Origin: Streptomyces mangrovi
GTDB taxonomy: Bacteria > Actinomycetota > Actinomycetes > Streptomycetales > Streptomycetaceae
NCBI RefSeq assembly: GCF_900114215.1
Contig: NZ_FOSG01000002.1
Coordinates: 372,001 to 436,000, forward strand
DNA: 64,000 nt
Reading direction: 5' to 3'
This document shows, one piece after another, positions 46,061 through 54,850 of the stretch. Position numbers and translations under genes: made by a program. How positions within the stretch are numbered: position 1 is the first letter of the stretch; every line of letters starts with the position of its first letter. The notes beneath the pieces are model-generated. The model did no database searches and had not been told where the DNA came from. It was given only the letters and a program-made list of their open reading frames with translations.

Positions 46061-46789
46061 TCAGAGCTTCGGCCGGTCCATGGGGAGCGGCAGCGGCGCC
46101 AGCGCCCCGGTCCCGCGCAGGGTCTCGTTCACCGAGAGCACCAGATCCGTCCCCGGCGCCTCCCCGCCCGGACCGGACAGGTCCACGACCACCCCGCCGT
46201 GCGCCACGGGCAGCCGCCTGCCCGGCAGACCCTCGGGGACGAGGGCCGCGCGCCCGGCGGAGAGATGGACGGCCCGGCCGCACCGCGGGCCGGCGTTGTC
46301 CAGGTCGAAGGCCTCCCGGACCGCGGACATCAGAGCGCGGTCGGCGAAGTCCCCCCAGTCGGTGTCCCAGGCGTCGGCGAGGGCTGCCAGCGCGCGGGGC
46401 AGCCGGCCGACCAGCGGGTCGTCCTCGTCCGCGTCCCTGGAGCGCAGCTTCAGCACCACGCTCTGGGGGACGCCGTCCGCGACACCGCCCGCCGAGACCC
46501 CGATCTCGGCCTTCGGCCTCCCCTCCCGCTGCGTCCACAGGCTGGTCCGGTATCCGACGGGGTACGCGTCCGGGTCCGGGTCGCCGCGGACGATGTACGC
46601 CGCGAACCCCTCCGGGTCGAGCGCGGCCCGCGGGGCCTGCGGCCCGGCCCCGGCGGTCTCCCGCCAGTCGGCGAAGACCTCCTCGTCGACCTCCTTCAGC
46701 CGCGCCAGGAAGTCGAGCCAGCGGTCGGCCAGTTCGCGCGGGCTCTCCTTCCTCGGTCCCCAGAAGCCCCGTACCGTGATATTGATCAT
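46061..46789 (-). CDS. Imm52-like immunity protein
   Basis: A 242-aa cytoplasmic protein. The N-terminus (VRGFWGPRKESPRELADRWLDFLARL...VFADWRE) matches my memory of Imm52 proteins, which accompany Tox-REase-5 toxins. It lies 11 bp downstream of the toxin gene on the same strand, the standard toxin-then-immunity order. It would bind and block the nuclease domain in the producing cell. Confidence 0.78.
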   Translation of the reverse strand: MINITVRGFWGPRKESPRELADRWLDFLARLKEVDEEVFADWRETAGAGPQAPRAALDPEGFAAYIVRGDPDPDAYPVGYRTSLWTQREGRPKAEIGVSAGGVADGVPQSVVLKLRSRDADEDDPLVGRLPRALAALADAWDTDWGDFADRALMSAVREAFDLDNAGPRCGRAVHLSAGRAALVPEGLPGRRLPVAHGGVVVDLSGPGGEAPGTDLVLSVNETLRGTGALAPLPLPMDRPKL

Positions 46790-46800
46790 GGTTTCCGGTC

Positions 46801-48903
46801 CTATTTCCTCACGGGCGTGTGGACGACCTTCACGTTAATACCAGCGTCCTCGAAGGCCTCCTGCGCCGCTTCGGCGGCGCTCTTGTTGGAGAAGTGCCAC
46901 TCCACGGGTCTGCCGCCCGCGGCGTTGACCTGGGTCTGGGCCTGTTTGACCCACCGGTCCCGGACGTCCTGGGGAAGTTCGCCGTCCTTCACGTACTTCC
47001 CGTAGCCGAACTTCGCCTCCAGGTACGTCTGCCGCTGGGAGTCCCAGCCGTCGAACTCGACGTCCCGGCCGCCCTTGGGGTTCTTGACGAGGTACTCCTT
47101 GCCCCGCTTCACCCCGGACACCTGCTCCTGGTAGCGGATCCACCGCTCGGCGGCCTCGGAGTTCGCGGCCCGCTTCCTCGACCCCCACGCACCGTCGCCC
47201 TTGTCCTTGGAGCCGCGCCTGGGGTTCTTCAGGTCCTTGTACCAGGAAGGCTTCGGCCACTTCTTGTAGTCGCCGGGCTTGGCGGTTCCGGGCTTGGCGG
47301 TTCCGGGCTTCCCGGCCGGGCAGTTGTGGACGAGGGCCGCGGCGTCGCCCACCTCCACGTAGTAGGTGTGGATGTCCTGGACGGACAGGTCGTGGGTGCG
47401 CTGCTGCCGCTCGTAGCGCTCGACCCCCGTCACCCGCAGGGAGGAGCCCCGGGGTGTGCGCAGCTCGTCCCCGGGACGGATCTCACCCGCCTCCGCCCAG
47501 CGCGCCTCGTCCACCAGCCAGAACGGATGGGTGTCGGTGGCCGTCAGCGTTGAGGCACGCCCGCCCACCAGCACCGTCAGCCGGGTGAAGTCCTTGTCGT
47601 CCTCGGTCGTGATCGTCCCCGCCACCGGCCGGACGGTCGTCAGCCCCCGGTACGGATCGGTGACCGTGACCAGATCCCCGGCCCGCACCTCCTCGATCGC
47701 CCGGCGGCTGCCGTCCGCCAGCAGCACCGGCGTACCCGGCAGGAAACTGTGGTCGCAGGCGTCCTCGGCCTTCCTCAGCCGCTGCCGGGCCTTCTTCAGC
47801 TTCCCGGACTTGTCGATGATCCCTTCGAGGCCGTCGTAGAGGTCACCGCCGTGCTTCTTGATCTTCTTGACGAGCTCGACGGCCTTCTTCCACTTCCACG
47901 GCGCCCCGTACTTCGCCGCCAGCTTCCCCACCGCGCCACCGATCAACGAGGTCAGCACGTTGATCAGCGTCTCCGTGCACGCCGCACCGTCCCCCTCGGT
48001 GATGCAGTCCAGCGCATCGGTGATCCCCAGTTCCTCGGCGAGGATCTTCGCCAGCTCCTCCGCCGCCTCCTTCGCCTTCTCCTTGTCCCCCTTGAGCGCC
48101 TCCTCGAGGTCCTGAACCTGCTCCAGGGCCTCCTGGTACTCCGTGTCCTCCGGGGAGTCGGGCAGCTCACCCTCCGAGTAGGGCTCGTCCGCGGCGGCCT
48201 GGTCCGCGTCGGGGTCGTCGCCGGAGTAGCCGCCGTCCTCGCCGGGGCCGCCGGTGGGGTCCGCGTCGCCGGGGCCGCCGGCGACGGGCTGCTCACCGGC
48301 GGAACCGCACTCCCCGCCCACCACCCGGCAGATCTTCGCCCCGATCGACTGCCCCAGCTCGGTGGTCACCCCCGCCGCCACCAGACCACCGACGATCGCG
48401 ACCACCACCACGACCATCCCGACGTACTCCGTCGAGGTCTGACCCCCCTCCGAGTACCGCAACCCCAGCATCCGCGCCGGGGAGACGGGCCGGCGCGGCG
48501 CCCTTCGCTCCCGTGCCAGGGCGAACCAGGAGCGCGCACGCGGTGTCGAGAGGAGCGCCACCACCAGCAGCGGCAGAACGAGATGGACCGGCCCCCACCA
48601 CAGGCCGTCCCGGGTGTTCTGCCACGCCTGGACCAGAACCCATGCCTGAACGAGGTGAACGCCCGCCCAGGCCGGGCGCCCGGCCGACCGCATCCGGCCC
48701 GCCAGCAGCGCCCCGGCCACCCCGGGCACCCCGGGCACCAGGGCGTAAGCCACCGCCCGGCCGGCCGCACCGTCCGCCGCGTCCGCGACCGACAGGCCCA
48801 GCAGCACGAACAGCACGAGCCTCGCCGCGACCACCGCGCTCGGCATCGGTGTGCGCCCGGCGTGCCCGTGGTCCGAAGGCGCTGAGGATACGAGTCCCGA
48901 CAT
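46801..48903 (-). CDS. polymorphic toxin with internal class III pilin signal, HINT and Tox-REase-5-like nuclease domain
   Basis: A 700-aa protein. Residues 20-130 form several transmembrane segments. At 154-175 comes a class III signal-like motif, G|QTSTE (Glu159 at +5), followed by a long hydrophobic stretch. An acidic linker and charged helices (200-380) follow. A HINT autoprocessing domain runs from Cys383 (CDHSFLPGTPVLLADGS) to Cys528 (ALVHNC). The C-terminus is a restriction-endonuclease-like toxin (about 560-700) with Asp618 and Glu629-x-Lys631 in FDG...YLEAK. A TAGCCT hexamer 7 nt before ATG 48903 suggests a leaderless message. The immunity gene follows directly. Confidence 0.85.
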   Translation of the reverse strand: MSGLVSSAPSDHGHAGRTPMPSAVVAARLVLFVLLGLSVADAADGAAGRAVAYALVPGVPGVAGALLAGRMRSAGRPAWAGVHLVQAWVLVQAWQNTRDGLWWGPVHLVLPLLVVALLSTPRARSWFALARERRAPRRPVSPARMLGLRYSEGGQTSTEYVGMVVVVVAIVGGLVAAGVTTELGQSIGAKICRVVGGECGSAGEQPVAGGPGDADPTGGPGEDGGYSGDDPDADQAAADEPYSEGELPDSPEDTEYQEALEQVQDLEEALKGDKEKAKEAAEELAKILAEELGITDALDCITEGDGAACTETLINVLTSLIGGAVGKLAAKYGAPWKWKKAVELVKKIKKHGGDLYDGLEGIIDKSGKLKKARQRLRKAEDACDHSFLPGTPVLLADGSRRAIEEVRAGDLVTVTDPYRGLTTVRPVAGTITTEDDKDFTRLTVLVGGRASTLTATDTHPFWLVDEARWAEAGEIRPGDELRTPRGSSLRVTGVERYERQQRTHDLSVQDIHTYYVEVGDAAALVHNCPAGKPGTAKPGTAKPGDYKKWPKPSWYKDLKNPRRGSKDKGDGAWGSRKRAANSEAAERWIRYQEQVSGVKRGKEYLVKNPKGGRDVEFDGWDSQRQTYLEAKFGYGKYVKDGELPQDVRDRWVKQAQTQVNAAGGRPVEWHFSNKSAAEAAQEAFEDAGINVKVVHTPVRK

Positions 48904-48936
48904 ACCGGCGAGGCTATTGAGCGGCCACCCGGGAGG

Positions 48937-48968
48937 CATGGGCCCGCGGGCCCAAAAGCGGGCCCAAC
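48937..48968 (-). promoter_or_regulatory. GGGCCC triple-box element, toxin promoter
   Basis: All three boxes are perfect GGGCCC at offsets 4-9, 16-21 and 24-29 (minus strand). Its near edge is 20 bp from the TAGCCT -10 hexamer (48911-48916). Confidence 0.85.
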
Positions 48969-49058
48969 GCCCTTGTTCCGAGGCGGGCTTGACACATGCC
49001 GGCCGGACCAGGAGGCGCCGGCCCCGGAACCCCCCGGCCGGCCCTTCCCCGCCCCGCC

Positions 49059-49823
49059 CTACCGCTCCAGCTTCTCGATCTGAGCGGTGACCACCGACTG
49101 CGGAATCCCGGGCTCGGTGAAGTCCATCAGGTTCATCGAGTAGAAGATCGCCACGCTGGAGCCCGAGCGGACCACCTTGAACAGCAGCGGCACCTTGTCG
49201 CCCTCGAAGTCGCCGTCCACCTGATAGGCCAGGGCGTCGTCGGCGCCGGTGGGGGCGGTGAGCTCCGTGACACCGGAGTACTTACTGGTGTCACCGCCGG
49301 TCTTGGTGGTGAAGCCGCCCGCACACGCCTTGACCGCCTTGCGCAGCCCCTCCATCAGGCGGTTCGCGGACTCCTGCTCGTACGCGCCGAGCATCTCGAA
49401 GAGGATCAGCCCGCCGGCCTCCTCGTCCTCGGACGTGGTGATGAGCTGCCGGTAGACCATCTCGGCCGGCTCCGGCTCGGGCGCGCCCCCGATCACCGAG
49501 GCGATCGGCCGGCACTCGGCCCGGTCGGCCTTCTCCAGGCCGGCACCGGAGACCTCCTCCTTCGAGGGCGTCTTGACGGTGTAGCCGGACACGTCCGCCG
49601 TCCTCAGCGCCGCCTTCTCCAGCTCCTGCCGGGACAGGGTCCTGGCCGGCTCGGCCGGGGTGGTCCGCGTCGGGGCCGGAGCGGCGGACGAGGACCTCCC
49701 GTCCCGCTCCGGTTCCTTCGCGTCCTCCCCGTCCGCGGAACCTGGGCCGCCGCAGGCGGAGGCGAGACCGAGCGCAAGGGCGGCGGCGGCCGCGGGCAGG
49801 AGGCGGGAGATGCGTGTCTTCAT
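49059..49823 (-). CDS. putative lipoprotein of the Tad cluster
   Basis: A 254-aa protein with a lipoprotein signal peptide ending in LASAC (Cys near residue 24), a disordered Ser/Pro/Glu-rich linker (25-60), and a soluble domain of unknown type. ATG 49823 was preferred to an ATG seven codons upstream that lacks a ribosome site; an AGGAG lies about 11 nt before it. It is last in the run of pilus-associated genes before the toxin. Function unknown. Confidence 0.75.
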   Translation of the reverse strand: MKTRISRLLPAAAAALALGLASACGGPGSADGEDAKEPERDGRSSSAAPAPTRTTPAEPARTLSRQELEKAALRTADVSGYTVKTPSKEEVSGAGLEKADRAECRPIASVIGGAPEPEPAEMVYRQLITTSEDEEAGGLILFEMLGAYEQESANRLMEGLRKAVKACAGGFTTKTGGDTSKYSGVTELTAPTGADDALAYQVDGDFEGDKVPLLFKVVRSGSSVAIFYSMNLMDFTEPGIPQSVVTAQIEKLER

Positions 49824-49975
49824 GGCGGCGGTGCTCCTGTGCACATGGGCTTGTGGCGACGGCGACGGCGGTACGGGCGGGGCCGGGCGGTACGCCCGGA
49901 CCGGTCCGCCGGTGCGGCGACCGGTCCGGATCCGTGGAGGGTGCGGCGACGGCCTCGGGGGGCCGGCACCGGAAG

Positions 49976-50608
49976 TCAGTCGCCGCGCGGGAAGGCGATC
50001 TCCACCCGGCGGTTCTTCTTCCTCCCCTCCTCGGTGGAGTTGTCGGCGACCGGGTTGTCCTCGCTGTAACCGCGGATGTTGAACGTGATACCGGAGCCGA
50101 GATCCTTGAGCAGTTGCTTGTGCACCGCCTCGGCGCGCTTCTTGGACAGGACCTTGCCGTGCTCGTACGAGCCGAGGTTGTCCGTGTACCCGAAGACGTT
50201 CACCTCCGTGGCGCCCTGCTCCTCGATCTCCTCGGCGATCCCCTTGATCCTGCCGTTCGCCTCGGGGCTGAGCTTGGCGCTGTCCCTGCCGAAGAGAACT
50301 TCGGCCTGGAGTGTGAACTTGGTGTTGGACTCGGAGTCCTCCCGCTTCTCCTCACCGGCCTCGTCACCGACGACCTGCTTGATCTCCAGAACCTTGGGCT
50401 CGGCGAGAGTGGCGCCGTCCGGAAGCTTGAGATCGGGGTCGTTTATGTCGACCTCTCCCTCGAAGACCGAGAGCGCCGGCGCGATGTCGTCGGCGGCTGC
50501 CGGGGAGGTACCGGCGACCGTCGCCCCTGAGGCGAGGAGGGCGGAGAGCGCGAACACAGTGCCGTTTCTGCGGACTTCCGTCCAGAACGGGGGTCGGGAA
50601 GCGTTCAT
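49976..50608 (-). CDS. exported OmpA-family protein
   Basis: A 210-aa protein: signal peptide (about 1-40), then a spacer, then an OmpA/MotB peptidoglycan-binding-like domain (about 98-210: AEVLFGRDSAKLSPEANGRIKGIAEEI, VNVFGYTDNLGSYEHGKVLSKKRAEAV, NRRVEIAF). It would anchor a structure to the cell wall. It lies 4 bp downstream of the second lipoprotein gene, within the Tad cluster. Confidence 0.85.
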   Translation of the reverse strand: MNASRPPFWTEVRRNGTVFALSALLASGATVAGTSPAAADDIAPALSVFEGEVDINDPDLKLPDGATLAEPKVLEIKQVVGDEAGEEKREDSESNTKFTLQAEVLFGRDSAKLSPEANGRIKGIAEEIEEQGATEVNVFGYTDNLGSYEHGKVLSKKRAEAVHKQLLKDLGSGITFNIRGYSEDNPVADNSTEEGRKKNRRVEIAFPRGD

Positions 50609-50612
50609 CTCG

Positions 50613-51212
50613 TCACCCGCCCGTGATCTCGACCGTGGCCGGCTGGAAGGTCGGGATCTGCAGATCCACGTGGGTGGTGTTCTCCGGCGGCGCGGGGAAC
50701 TGCATGAAGACGTTCAGCTCGGAGTTGGCCTTGACGCTGGGGATTCCCATAGTGGCCAGAGGCCGGTTCTCGGTATCCCGCAATGTGTAGTAGCGCTTCT
50801 TCTCCGCCTTGTCCACCAGCGATGCGCCGCCCAGGGAGCCGCCTCCGGCTCCCTTGATCATTGCGAGTTCGGGCCCAGTCCAGGTCGCTGTGTCGTAGAA
50901 CTCCTTGCCTCCGGTGTTCTTGATAACACCATTGACTGTGACAAACCCACCCGCATCACGCACCACGGAATTGATATCGAGGACAATGTCCTCCGGACCT
51001 TTGAGCGTGACGATCACCTTGCTGTCGTCCGCCACCTCGCCGCTGCCTCCCGTCCCCTCGTCCTGGGAACCGGTCGTCTGCTCGGTGGAGGGCTTGTCGG
51101 CGGCCTTGTCCTCACCATCGCCACCACCGCATGCGGACAGCGCGAGGGCGAGTGCCATCGTTGTGACGGCCACAGCGGCCCGGTGCGCCTGGTGGATCTG
51201 CCACATACTCAT
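50613..51212 (-). CDS. putative lipoprotein of the Tad cluster
   Basis: A 199-aa protein with lipobox LALSACGGG (Cys near residue 28), an acidic linker, then a beta-rich domain (VIVTLKGPEDIVLDINSVVRDAGGFVTVNGVIKNTGG). It is immediately upstream of the OmpA-domain gene. Function unknown; possibly a pilus accessory protein at the membrane-wall interface. Confidence 0.75.
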   Translation of the reverse strand: MSMWQIHQAHRAAVAVTTMALALALSACGGGDGEDKAADKPSTEQTTGSQDEGTGGSGEVADDSKVIVTLKGPEDIVLDINSVVRDAGGFVTVNGVIKNTGGKEFYDTATWTGPELAMIKGAGGGSLGGASLVDKAEKKRYYTLRDTENRPLATMGIPSVKANSELNVFMQFPAPPENTTHVDLQIPTFQPATVEITGG

Positions 51213-51248
51213 TGCTACTGGTCCTCTGCTCGTGGGTCGCGTTGTCGG

Positions 51249-51908
51249 TCAGTCGGAAAGCCGAACGGTGAAGAGGTCCGCCGCGTCGGGGAAGAAGTCC
51301 AGGTTCTCGGGATCGATGAACCGGTCCCTGCCGTCGCACGTCAGCTTGCCGGGGAAGACGGGCTTGTCGTTGCCGCCCCCGTTGTCCGGGTCCTCCCCGT
51401 CCTCCGGTTTCTCCTCGTCGGGCTTGAAGGTGCAGCGCGGTTCGATGACCGCGACGGCCTCCGCCGTCATGTGGATGTCCTCCGTGCCCGGGACGACGGT
51501 CTCCCCGAGCGGCTCCTGGGTCTTCACCCTCACGGTGAAGCCCGGACGTCCGTCGGTCAGCCGACGGCAGCCGCCCGAGGCTACGTCGGACTTGTTCTGC
51601 GCCGCGAAACGCTGGGCCTCCCTGCAGGCACCGTATGTTCCGAATCCTTTGCCGTTGAGGAGGTCGTCCCAGCTCCGGGGATTCAGGACCGAGGCGAGCA
51701 GACCCCGGCGGAGCTGGTCCCGCGCGTCCTGGGCGGCGGCCAGAGCGGCGGCGTCGGCCGCCGACTGGGCGCCGTTGCGAGAGGCGGAGGCCTGACCGAC
51801 CACGAAATACGCGAGCGCGAGGAAGAGCAGGCTCGCCACCACCGTGATGTAGATGGGGACGGCCTGCCCTGCCTCGCGCTGTTTCCGTGGGGCCACGGAT
51901 CCGATCAC
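51249..51908 (-). CDS. TadG-like pilus assembly protein
   Basis: A 219-aa protein. The N-terminus REAGQAVPIYITVVASLLFLALAYFVVGQASASRNGAQSAADAAALAAAQ is the Tad/TadE-G-like membrane anchor with the usual Ala-rich helix. The extracytoplasmic part has several cysteines. The class III-like motif lacks Glu at +5, so it may not be processed. GTG 51908 overlaps the pilin stop (GTGA), so the two are translationally coupled. Confidence 0.8.
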   Translation of the reverse strand: MIGSVAPRKQREAGQAVPIYITVVASLLFLALAYFVVGQASASRNGAQSAADAAALAAAQDARDQLRRGLLASVLNPRSWDDLLNGKGFGTYGACREAQRFAAQNKSDVASGGCRRLTDGRPGFTVRVKTQEPLGETVVPGTEDIHMTAEAVAVIEPRCTFKPDEEKPEDGEDPDNGGGNDKPVFPGKLTCDGRDRFIDPENLDFFPDAADLFTVRLSD

Positions 51909-52147
51909 TCGCCGCCGCCGCCAACCTTGCCGATGGCTTCCTTGATCTTGTTGCCGATGGTCGTACCGATGTCCGTCATGCCCGCCACCACGGCGATGAT
52001 CGCGATGATCGCGATCAGCATGCCGATGTACTCGACCGCGGTCTGGCCCTTGTCGCCACGGCGGGAGATGGCCTCGACTGTGGTGTTGGCCCAGCCGTTC
52101 ACGCGAACCCTGGTGTCGGTCGCCAGCTTCAGAGCGGTGTTCTTCAT
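51905..52147 (-). CDS. flp: Flp-type major pilin
   Basis: An 80-aa pilin. Class III signal G|QTAVEY with Glu at +5, then the hydrophobic helix IGMLIAIIAIIAVVAG, and a short Gly-rich tail. A GGAGGGGAAC site precedes ATG 52147. A transcript starting about 100 bp upstream is predicted from a TACGTT hexamer under a triple-box element. Likely the main pilus subunit. Confidence 0.88.
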   Translation of the reverse strand: MKNTALKLATDTRVRVNGWANTTVEAISRRGDKGQTAVEYIGMLIAIIAIIAVVAGMTDIGTTIGNKIKEAIGKVGGGGE

Positions 52148-52283
52148 GGTGTTCCCCTCCAAGTCCGGTCGACCGGTCGACGGCCGACGGGTAGGTCTCT
52201 GCGGTGCCGCCCGCGCTTCCGGCCTCCTTCTGACCGGTTCCGCCCACGACACGGGAAACGTACGCCGGAACACCACCGGACCG

Positions 52284-52315
52284 CATGGGTCCGTGGGCCC
52301 AAGTACGGACCCAAA
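52284..52315 (-). promoter_or_regulatory. GGGCCC triple-box element, Flp pilin promoter
   Basis: Boxes GGGTCC, GGGCCC and GGACCC at the same three offsets on the minus strand. Its near edge is 21 bp from the TACGTT -10 hexamer (52257-52262). Confidence 0.8.
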
Positions 52316-52365
52316 GCCGGAGTTGGGACTTCTTCTCCGCCCGGGCCCCGTGGCCCGTCATGTGG

Positions 52366-53409
52366 TCAGCCACGACCTGCCGGCCCCCCTCGCGCCGTGC
52401 CCAGCCAGACCGCGATGGCCTGGCTGCGGCTTCCTGCGTGCAGTTTGGCGAAGATCCGGTTGACGTGGTTCTTGACCGTCTTCTCGCTGATGAAGCAGGC
52501 GGCGGCGATCTGCGGATTGGTCATGCCGGACGCGATCAGCTCCATCACCTCCACCTCCCTGCCGCTCAGGCCGAACCGTTCCGCCCCGGGCACTCCCCGG
52601 GCAGGAACCGACTGTGCCATATTGGATTGCTTGTGCGAAGTATTTTGGAATGAATGTGGCACATCCGATGCCGACCCTTCTCCGAATGAGCGCAGTTGAC
52701 TCGATACCGGATGAGGGGTTTGCTCCGAATGACCGTGTGCGGTTGCACGCTCCCGCCCCGGGGCCGCGGGCTGGTGGCCGGAGCCGGCGAGAGCCGTACC
52801 GAGCCCTTCGGGCAGCGGCTGTCCCGGAGCGGCCACCGCGCCGCCGCGGAGGCCGGCCAGGAGGGCGTTGGAGGCCGTGGGCGTGAAGTGGGCCCGGCCC
52901 TGCCTGATGTCGCGGACGGCCGCGACCAGCTGGTCGGCGGTGAACTCCCCGTGGACCAGATAGCCTCCGGCCCCCAGGCGCAGCGCCTCGTGGACGACCT
53001 CGCTCTCGCGGCTGTAGGTGAGCATCAGCACGGGTGCCATGCGCACCAGGTGCGGCAGGGCCGAGATGCCGTCGACACCCGGCATCCGGACGTCCAGCAG
53101 CACCACGTCGGGCCGGTGCCGCCTGGTGGCCTCGTAGGCCTCACGGCCGTCGGCCGCCTCGGCGACCACCCGGATGTCGTCGCGCCCCTGGAGCAGTGCG
53201 GTCAGGCCCGTGCGCACGACCGGGTTGTCGTCGGCGACGACGAGCCGCAGCGGTGCGGCGGCGGGCGCCGGCGGCAGGGGCGGACCGTCGCAGGGTGCCG
53301 TCGGCAAAGGTGCGGGAGCGCGGTCCGGGGTGTGCCCCGGACGGGGATCGGTGCCGTACGGGGACGCGGGGCGGTGCTGCCCCGAAGCGTGGGGGACATC
53401 GTCCGGCAT
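52366..53409 (-). CDS. LuxR/NarL-type response regulator of the Tad locus
   Basis: A 347-aa protein. A disordered N-terminus (1-50) precedes a receiver domain (about 52-170) with ADDN and phospho-acceptor Asp106 in VVLLDVRMP. The conserved Lys is replaced by His153 (GGYLVHG). A linker of about 100 residues follows, partly encoded by unusually AT-rich DNA (52610-52760). A typical LuxR helix-turn-helix (LSGREVEVMELIASGMTNPQIAAACFISEKTVKNHVNRIFAKL) ends the protein. GGAGG precedes ATG 53409. The kinase gene lies 40 bp upstream. It is the best candidate to bind the triple-box elements. Confidence 0.88.
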   Translation of the reverse strand: MPDDVPHASGQHRPASPYGTDPRPGHTPDRAPAPLPTAPCDGPPLPPAPAAAPLRLVVADDNPVVRTGLTALLQGRDDIRVVAEAADGREAYEATRRHRPDVVLLDVRMPGVDGISALPHLVRMAPVLMLTYSRESEVVHEALRLGAGGYLVHGEFTADQLVAAVRDIRQGRAHFTPTASNALLAGLRGGAVAAPGQPLPEGLGTALAGSGHQPAAPGRERATAHGHSEQTPHPVSSQLRSFGEGSASDVPHSFQNTSHKQSNMAQSVPARGVPGAERFGLSGREVEVMELIASGMTNPQIAAACFISEKTVKNHVNRIFAKLHAGSRSQAIAVWLGTARGGPAGRG

Positions 53410-53449
53410 GGTGCGGCCTCCTCTCGGATGTGGGACGGGAAACGGTCGT

Positions 53450-54799
53450 TCAGGAGCGGATGTGCCGGTGCCGCTGGGCGACGGCGGCCAGGCCCTCCGG
53501 GAGCAGGGCGGCCGTGGGAAGGTCGAGACGTACCTCGGTTCCGGTGGCCGCCCTCCCCCTGCCGACACGGATGCGCGCGCCGATTCCCGCGGCGCGTTCC
53601 ACCATGCCGACGAGTCCGAAGTGCCCGGCGCGTTTGAGCTGTTCGAGGTCGGTGCCCGCCGGCAGCCCGCGCCCGTCGTCGTAGACGCTGATGCGCAGCG
53701 AGTCGTCGACGACCCCGACCGAGACGTCGACGCGGGTGGGGCCCGCGTGCCGGTGCGCGTTCTCCATGGCCTCGGAGGCGATGGTCAGCACCTGCCTGGC
53801 CACCGCCTGGGGGACCGTCGGCACGGGCGTGCCGTTCAGCGGGCGGAAGGCGGCCTCCAGCCCCGTCCGGCGCGCGAAGTCCGCGGTACGGGAGGACAGT
53901 TCGCCGACGATGTCCACCCCGCCGTCCAGGCCCGAGTCGCGGCGCAGATCGGACAGCAGTTCCCGGGACTCCACCGCGGCGCGGCGTGCGGACCGGGCGA
54001 CGAGTTCGGCCTGCCGTCTGAGGGCGCCGGGGTCCATGCGGTCGGCGGAGCCGGCCAGTCCGTCCGCCGCCAGGGCGAGACCGTGGAGGGTCTTGGCGAC
54101 CGAGTCGTGCATCTCACGTGCCAGCCGGGCGCGTTCGCGCTCGACCGCCTCGGTGACGGCCAGCCTGGAGCGCATCTCCAGCAGGGCCTCGGTGGCGCTG
54201 CCGAAGCGCAGCATCAGCCTTCGCAGCGTGACCCCCACCGCGCCCGCGAGGACGCAGACCCCGGGCAGGAAGGCGGTGGCGGCGAGCGACGCGCCGAGCA
54301 TGCCGTTGCCCGCGTACGCGACGGCCACGATCAGCAGGGTGAGGGCGGTGAAGAAGCCCGCGCCCCGCCATCCGTACACCAGTCCGGCGAGCAGCGGGGT
54401 GCAGATCGTGACGTAGCTCAGCGGACTGGCCGGTGTGGCCGTGAACAGCAGGAGGGCTCCGAAGCCGGCGTCGACGCCGAGGAGCGCGGGGTGCCGGAGC
54501 AGCAGGGGGCCGAAGCGCTCCCAGTCGCGGAAGAGCAGGTAGGAGCCCATGAAGGTGAACACGATCGCCGCGCCGACCAGCCAGGTGGGCCATCCCGGCC
54601 TCGTGCCGCTCAGGGCGAAGGGGGTGGTCAGTACGATCATGCCCAGCCGGAAGCCGAAGACCTGGCGGCACAGCGCCTGGAGCGCGCTGAGCTGGATCCT
54701 GAGCGCGGGCGCGGGCGCCGGCTCCTCCCGCGGCGCGGTACCGCCGCTGCCCGCGATGACGGATCCCGGCGGCCCCGCCGGCGTGAACGGCATCGACAC
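53450..54799 (-). CDS. sensor histidine kinase (NarL-partner, HisKA_3 type)
   Basis: A 449-aa kinase. About six transmembrane segments lie between 50 and 200. The dimerisation/phosphoacceptor helix ERARLAREMHDSVAKTLHGLALAADGL carries His231. A HATPase domain follows (EAMENAHRHAG, DDGRGLP, GHFGLVGMVERA). GTG 54799 has GAGGGGGAAAC upstream. It is paired with the downstream response regulator. Position between tadC and the pilin suggests control of pilus output. Confidence 0.9.
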   Translation of the reverse strand: MSMPFTPAGPPGSVIAGSGGTAPREEPAPAPALRIQLSALQALCRQVFGFRLGMIVLTTPFALSGTRPGWPTWLVGAAIVFTFMGSYLLFRDWERFGPLLLRHPALLGVDAGFGALLLFTATPASPLSYVTICTPLLAGLVYGWRGAGFFTALTLLIVAVAYAGNGMLGASLAATAFLPGVCVLAGAVGVTLRRLMLRFGSATEALLEMRSRLAVTEAVERERARLAREMHDSVAKTLHGLALAADGLAGSADRMDPGALRRQAELVARSARRAAVESRELLSDLRRDSGLDGGVDIVGELSSRTADFARRTGLEAAFRPLNGTPVPTVPQAVARQVLTIASEAMENAHRHAGPTRVDVSVGVVDDSLRISVYDDGRGLPAGTDLEQLKRAGHFGLVGMVERAAGIGARIRVGRGRAATGTEVRLDLPTAALLPEGLAAVAQRHRHIRS

Positions 54800-54850
54800 G
54801 TTTCCCCCTCACACTTGTCGGCGGCGCGGCGGTGCGGCGGCGCGTGCGCT

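Noticed and set aside
47322-47757. Splicing intein in the toxin gene
   Set aside because: The HINT domain sits between a linker and a C-terminal nuclease with an adjacent immunity gene, which is the pretoxin-HINT arrangement rather than an intein inside a host enzyme.
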